From contig CAZYEX010000149.1 in the NCBI GenBank assembly GCA_964646605.1, positions 1 through 14,168 on the forward strand: DNA of 14,168 nt, in the 5' to 3' direction. Below the pieces are notes generated by a model. It did no database searches, was not told the DNA's origin, and saw only the letters and a program-made list of their open reading frames with translations. Both the position numbers and the translations under genes were made by a program. Within the stretch, counting starts at the first letter, position 1, and each line of letters opens with the position of its first letter. Positions 11,640 through 14,168 of the stretch are shown in pieces. Source of the stretch: SBAX01 sp964646605 (GTDB taxonomy: Bacteria; Planctomycetota; Phycisphaerae; UBA1845).

Positions 11640-13148
11640 ATGAATCTTGCGTCCCATCAGTTCCGGCGCGAGAACCTCGCCGCCCTGGCCGAAGCCTCCG
11701 CCGCCATCAATTCCACCCTCGATTTGGAAACCGTCCTAGCCCAAATCGCCCGAAGCGCCGCCGCCGTGATCCAAGCCGAAGCCGCCAGCGTGTTGACCCT
11801 CGACCGTCGCCGCGGGAAGCTCGTCTTCGCCGCCGCCGTCGGCGAGCTAGGCGACGCCCTGATCGGAAAGCAGTTCGACGCCGACCTGGGCATCGCCGGC
11901 CACGTCATCAAGTCCGGCAAACCGGAAAACATCGTCGATGTTTCCCAGAACCCCGACTTCTTCCGCGGCATCGACGAGCAACTCAGCTTCCACACGCGGG
12001 GGTTGATGGCCGCCCCCATGGTCTATCAATCCGAGATCATCGGAGTCATCGAAGTCCTCAACCATGTGGAAGGCGGGCGGTTTCAGGATTCGGACCTGGC
12101 CCTGCTCGAGGTCTTCGCCAACCTGGCCGCTTGCGGGGCCCGCAACGCCCAGGCCCACGCCAGTTTGCGCCGCGAAAACCTCGCCCTGCGCCGGTCCATG
12201 CGCTCCACGACGGATATCATCGGCACGTCGCCCGCGGTGCGAGCCATGCTCAAGCTCGCGGACCGCGTCGCCCCCACCAACGCCACCGTCTTGTTGGTCG
12301 GCGAAACGGGAACGGGCAAGGAGGTTCTGGCCAAGTACATCCATCACAGCTCCCCGCGTACAAGTAAGGCCTTCGTCGCCGTGAACTGCGCCGCCCTGCC
12401 CGAGACCCTGTTGGAGAGCGAACTGTTCGGACATGAGAAGGGCGCCTTCACCGGCGCGTACACCCAGCACATCGGACGCTTCGAACTCGCTGACGACGGA
12501 ACCCTGTTCCTCGACGAAATCGGCGACATCAGCGCTTCGACGCAGGTGAAACTCCTGCGCCTGTTGCAAGAAAAAGCCTTCACCCGCGTGGGCGGCACGC
12601 AAACCATCGCCTGCGACGTCCGCGTGATCGCCGCCACCAACCGCGATCTCAAGAAAGGCATCAGCGAGGGGCGCTTCCGCGAGGACCTCTACTATCGGCT
12701 CAACGTCTTCCCCATCACTCTGCCGCCGCTACGGGAACGACGCAACGACACGACCGACTTGGCTGTCCACTTCACGCAAGGTGCGAGCATCGAGTTGGGC
12801 GTCCCGCCGCGGAGCGTGTCACCGCAGGCCCTCGCCCTGTTGTCCGCCTACCATTGGCCGGGAAACATCCGCGAACTCGCCAATGTCATGGAGCGAGCGG
12901 TGCTTCTTTGTGACGGGCTCGAAGTCCTGCCCACCCACCTTCCGCCGGAAATCGCCCGCGGCGATCACCGTCCGGCCGACCTCCCCGAGCTTCCGCCCAC
13001 GCTTCGCGGCCAGGAGCGGGCCCTCATTCTCAAAGCCCTCCACGAGAACAAATGGAACCAATCCAAAACCGCCCGCGCGCTGGGCATCAGCCGCGACAAC
13101 CTTCGTTACCGAATCAAGAAGTACACCATCGAGCGCGACGCACCGTAG
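11640..13148 (+). CDS. Sigma-54-dependent transcriptional activator, GAF-AAA+-Fis
   Basis: The 502-residue bacterial enhancer-binding protein has three domains in order. A GAF sensor covers about 27-170 (STLDLETVLAQIARSAAAVI, then LGIAGHVIKSGKPENIVDV). An AAA+ ATPase covers about 190-415: Walker A GETGTGKE (221-228), sigma-54 contact loop GAFTGA (268-273), Walker B TLFLDEIGD (288-296), ATNRDL (332-337), FREDLYYRLNVFPI (346-359) and WPGNIREL (406-413). A Fis-type helix-turn-helix covers about 470-498 (NKWNQSKTARALGISRDNLRYRIKKY). GAFTGA is intact, so it should remodel sigma-54 polymerase. There is no response-regulator receiver domain, so control is probably by GAF ligand binding. The ATG at 11640 is the only good start; it lacks a clear ribosome binding site, and the open frame continues upstream without family resemblance. 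It is divergent from the ECF gene; the target promoters are unknown. Confidence 0.94.
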   Translation: MNLASHQFRRENLAALAEASAAINSTLDLETVLAQIARSAAAVIQAEAASVLTLDRRRGKLVFAAAVGELGDALIGKQFDADLGIAGHVIKSGKPENIVDVSQNPDFFRGIDEQLSFHTRGLMAAPMVYQSEIIGVIEVLNHVEGGRFQDSDLALLEVFANLAACGARNAQAHASLRRENLALRRSMRSTTDIIGTSPAVRAMLKLADRVAPTNATVLLVGETGTGKEVLAKYIHHSSPRTSKAFVAVNCAALPETLLESELFGHEKGAFTGAYTQHIGRFELADDGTLFLDEIGDISASTQVKLLRLLQEKAFTRVGGTQTIACDVRVIAATNRDLKKGISEGRFREDLYYRLNVFPITLPPLRERRNDTTDLAVHFTQGASIELGVPPRSVSPQALALLSAYHWPGNIRELANVMERAVLLCDGLEVLPTHLPPEIARGDHRPADLPELPPTLRGQERALILKALHENKWNQSKTARALGISRDNLRYRIKKYTIERDAP

Positions 13149-13313
13149 AGCGTGCCTCCGCCCTTTCCTGATTTCATCTGTGAACTCGAGCCTCGCGGTC
13201 CTCCAGCCTTGGTTCCCGCCGTCCCAGCTCGACGCAAGTAGCCGCCACAGGCTGCCTCGGTAACTCCTGTTTTGCCCAAATGATCGAGTGGGAACGTCGC
13301 GGCCGTCTGGGTC

Positions 13314-13342
13314 TTGACCATCACGGGAAAATCCGGTATACT
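13314..13342 (+). promoter_or_regulatory. Sigma-70 promoter of the secreted-protein gene at the right edge
   Basis: TTGACC (13314-13319) and TATACT (13337-13342) are separated by exactly 17 bases, five of six matches to each consensus hexamer. The expected start of transcription is near 13349, giving a leader of about 26 bases that contains a strong ribosome binding site. It is the best core promoter in the window. Confidence 0.75.
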
Positions 13343-13361
13343 CCCATCGCGTCTTCCATTT

Positions 13362-13370
13362 GGAGGAGGG
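13362..13370 (+). promoter_or_regulatory. Strong ribosome binding site of the right-edge gene
   Basis: GGAGGAGGG ends 4 bases before the ATG at 13375, with its first GGAGG 8 bases away. Together with the promoter it suggests well-expressed product. Confidence 0.65.
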
Positions 13371-13374
13371 TCAG

Positions 13375-14168
13375 ATGGTACATCACTCTTTTGTCGTCGG
13401 CCTGTCGACGCTGGCCCTCGGCGTGAGCGCCGTGTACGCCGCCCCGAACGGACCGGTCCAGCGCGTTTATCAGGAAACCCCAGGGGAGGTTCCCGACCCC
13501 AGCGCCCATTCGCTGGCCAACTGGGACGACATCAAGAGCACCGGCTTCGAGGCCGCCGACGGGTGGGACCTGGGTCACAGTATTTGCGGTGACGAGTTCG
13601 CCCTCGGGCTCACCTGCAACTATCCGGTCACCAACGTGTGCATTCCCAAGCAACACCCCGCCAGTCAGAACTGCTGCCCGGACGATCCCAACGAGATCAA
13701 CGGTTGGTACATGTCGCCCAGCTCGCGACACTGTCTCTATCCGCTCATCACCGACGTCCACCCCAGCCCGCTGAAAGGCGAAAGCACCCAGCACATGCGC
13801 TTCGAGTATGACCCGGCCGGCGGGAGTCCCCCGGGTTGCAACGGTTTCGGCGCCGCCTGCCGTCAGCGAGCCATCACCCCGGACCCAAGCCATCCCGGCT
13901 TGCATGAAATCTCCAAGAGCGAGTGGAAGTTCGACATCGCCATCAGCGGGGCGCTCGGCTCCAGCATGCTCCAAGTGAACGGCGAGGATGGCCACCTCGG
14001 CCTCACCCTGAGCACCTACATCTACTGGTACTACCTGGGTGGTCTGTATATCTATGACTTCCAGGCCTCCGGGTTCGTGTTCGGCGGCTACTGGTCGGAC
14101 GTTAGCCCGGACGTAACTCTTCAGCCGTCTGCAGGGGGTTGGTGGGGTAACGGGGGCAGGTTTCCGGT
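13375..14168 (+). CDS. Secreted cysteine-rich hypothetical protein (3' end outside window)
   Basis: An open frame from ATG 13375 runs 264 codons to the window edge without a stop. Residues 1-22 form a signal peptide (hydrophobic FVVGLSTLALGVSAVYA, cleavage probably after Ala22). The mature part starts APNGPVQRVYQE. Residues 57-65 (GFEAADGWD), NEINGWYM (106-113) and GESTQHMRFEYDP (135-147) resemble a pattern I associate with large secreted planctomycete proteins, in which a GFE-ADG motif, a GW motif and a QHLR motif open a lectin/laminin-G-like beta-sandwich; this is from memory and uncertain. Eight cysteines are visible at 71, 81, 89, 100, 101, 120, 155 and 162, enough for several disulfides. 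A later segment is rich in aromatic residues (YIYWYYLGGLYIYDF). The C-terminus, where any anchor or dockerin would be, is not visible. Function is unknown. Confidence 0.8.
   Translation, partial: MVHHSFVVGLSTLALGVSAVYAAPNGPVQRVYQETPGEVPDPSAHSLANWDDIKSTGFEAADGWDLGHSICGDEFALGLTCNYPVTNVCIPKQHPASQNCCPDDPNEINGWYMSPSSRHCLYPLITDVHPSPLKGESTQHMRFEYDPAGGSPPGCNGFGAACRQRAITPDPSHPGLHEISKSEWKFDIAISGALGSSMLQVNGEDGHLGLTLSTYIYWYYLGGLYIYDFQASGFVFGGYWSDVSPDVTLQPSAGGWWGNGGRFP

Noticed and set aside
11847..12602. 251-codon minus-strand open frame antisense to the sigma-54 activator
   Set aside because: The sense strand has GAF and AAA+ motifs throughout; the antisense product looks like a GC-bias shadow.
13149..13313. 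Search for a terminator after the sigma-54 activator gene
   Set aside because: Only short weak inverted repeats without a T-run were seen, so no terminator is called.
13292..13319. Possible ECF-type promoter GGAACG ... GTCTTGA ahead of the right-edge gene
   Set aside because: The spacing is about two bases short of the usual form, and a near-consensus sigma-70 promoter overlaps the site and explains the gene better.

Overview
This window reads as chromosomal DNA from a GC-rich bacterium, most likely a member of the Planctomycetota. The attribution is inferred from gene types, not from a marker gene. The clues are a long PurL with PurS-like sequence fused at its N-terminus next to a separate PurQ, an S46 peptidase with the motif TNHHVG, an ECF sigma factor followed by an anti-sigma-like protein whose C-terminal part resembles planctomycete DUF1559/pseudopilin proteins, and secreted proteins of a style common in that phylum. 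No tRNA, rRNA, CRISPR array, insertion sequence or phage gene was seen.

Layout: (1) 3-167 (+), the tail of an unidentified gene. (2) 172-2142 (-), a secreted protein made of fourteen 42-residue TPR units. (3) 2381-4450 (+), a secreted S46 dipeptidyl-peptidase ending at a strong terminator (4521-4553). (4) 8291 down to 4580 (-), a two-gene purine operon, purL then purQ, with one base between them and a TTG start for purQ. (5) 8519-9688 (+), a FIST-domain sensor-type protein. (6) 11444 down to 9727 (-), an ECF sigma factor followed by its probable anti-sigma partner. (7) 11640-13148 (+), a GAF-AAA+-Fis sigma-54 activator transcribed divergently from the sigma factor. (8) 13375 to the right edge (+), a secreted cysteine-rich protein with a very good sigma-70 promoter, cut by the window end.

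How the genes may work together: PurL and PurQ form FGAM synthase, step 4 of purine synthesis, and are probably translationally coupled. The right half (8.5-13.2 kb) groups signalling genes: a FIST ligand-sensing protein, an ECF/anti-sigma pair and a sigma-54 activator. The ECF/anti-sigma pairing is well supported by order and strand. Any link to the FIST protein or the sigma-54 activator is conjecture from proximity. The most unusual single item is the anti-sigma-like protein, in which a short cytoplasmic segment is joined to a membrane helix and extracytoplasmic region that look derived from a type IV pseudopilin. I did not find a clearly novel multi-gene system; most of the window is housekeeping plus regulation.
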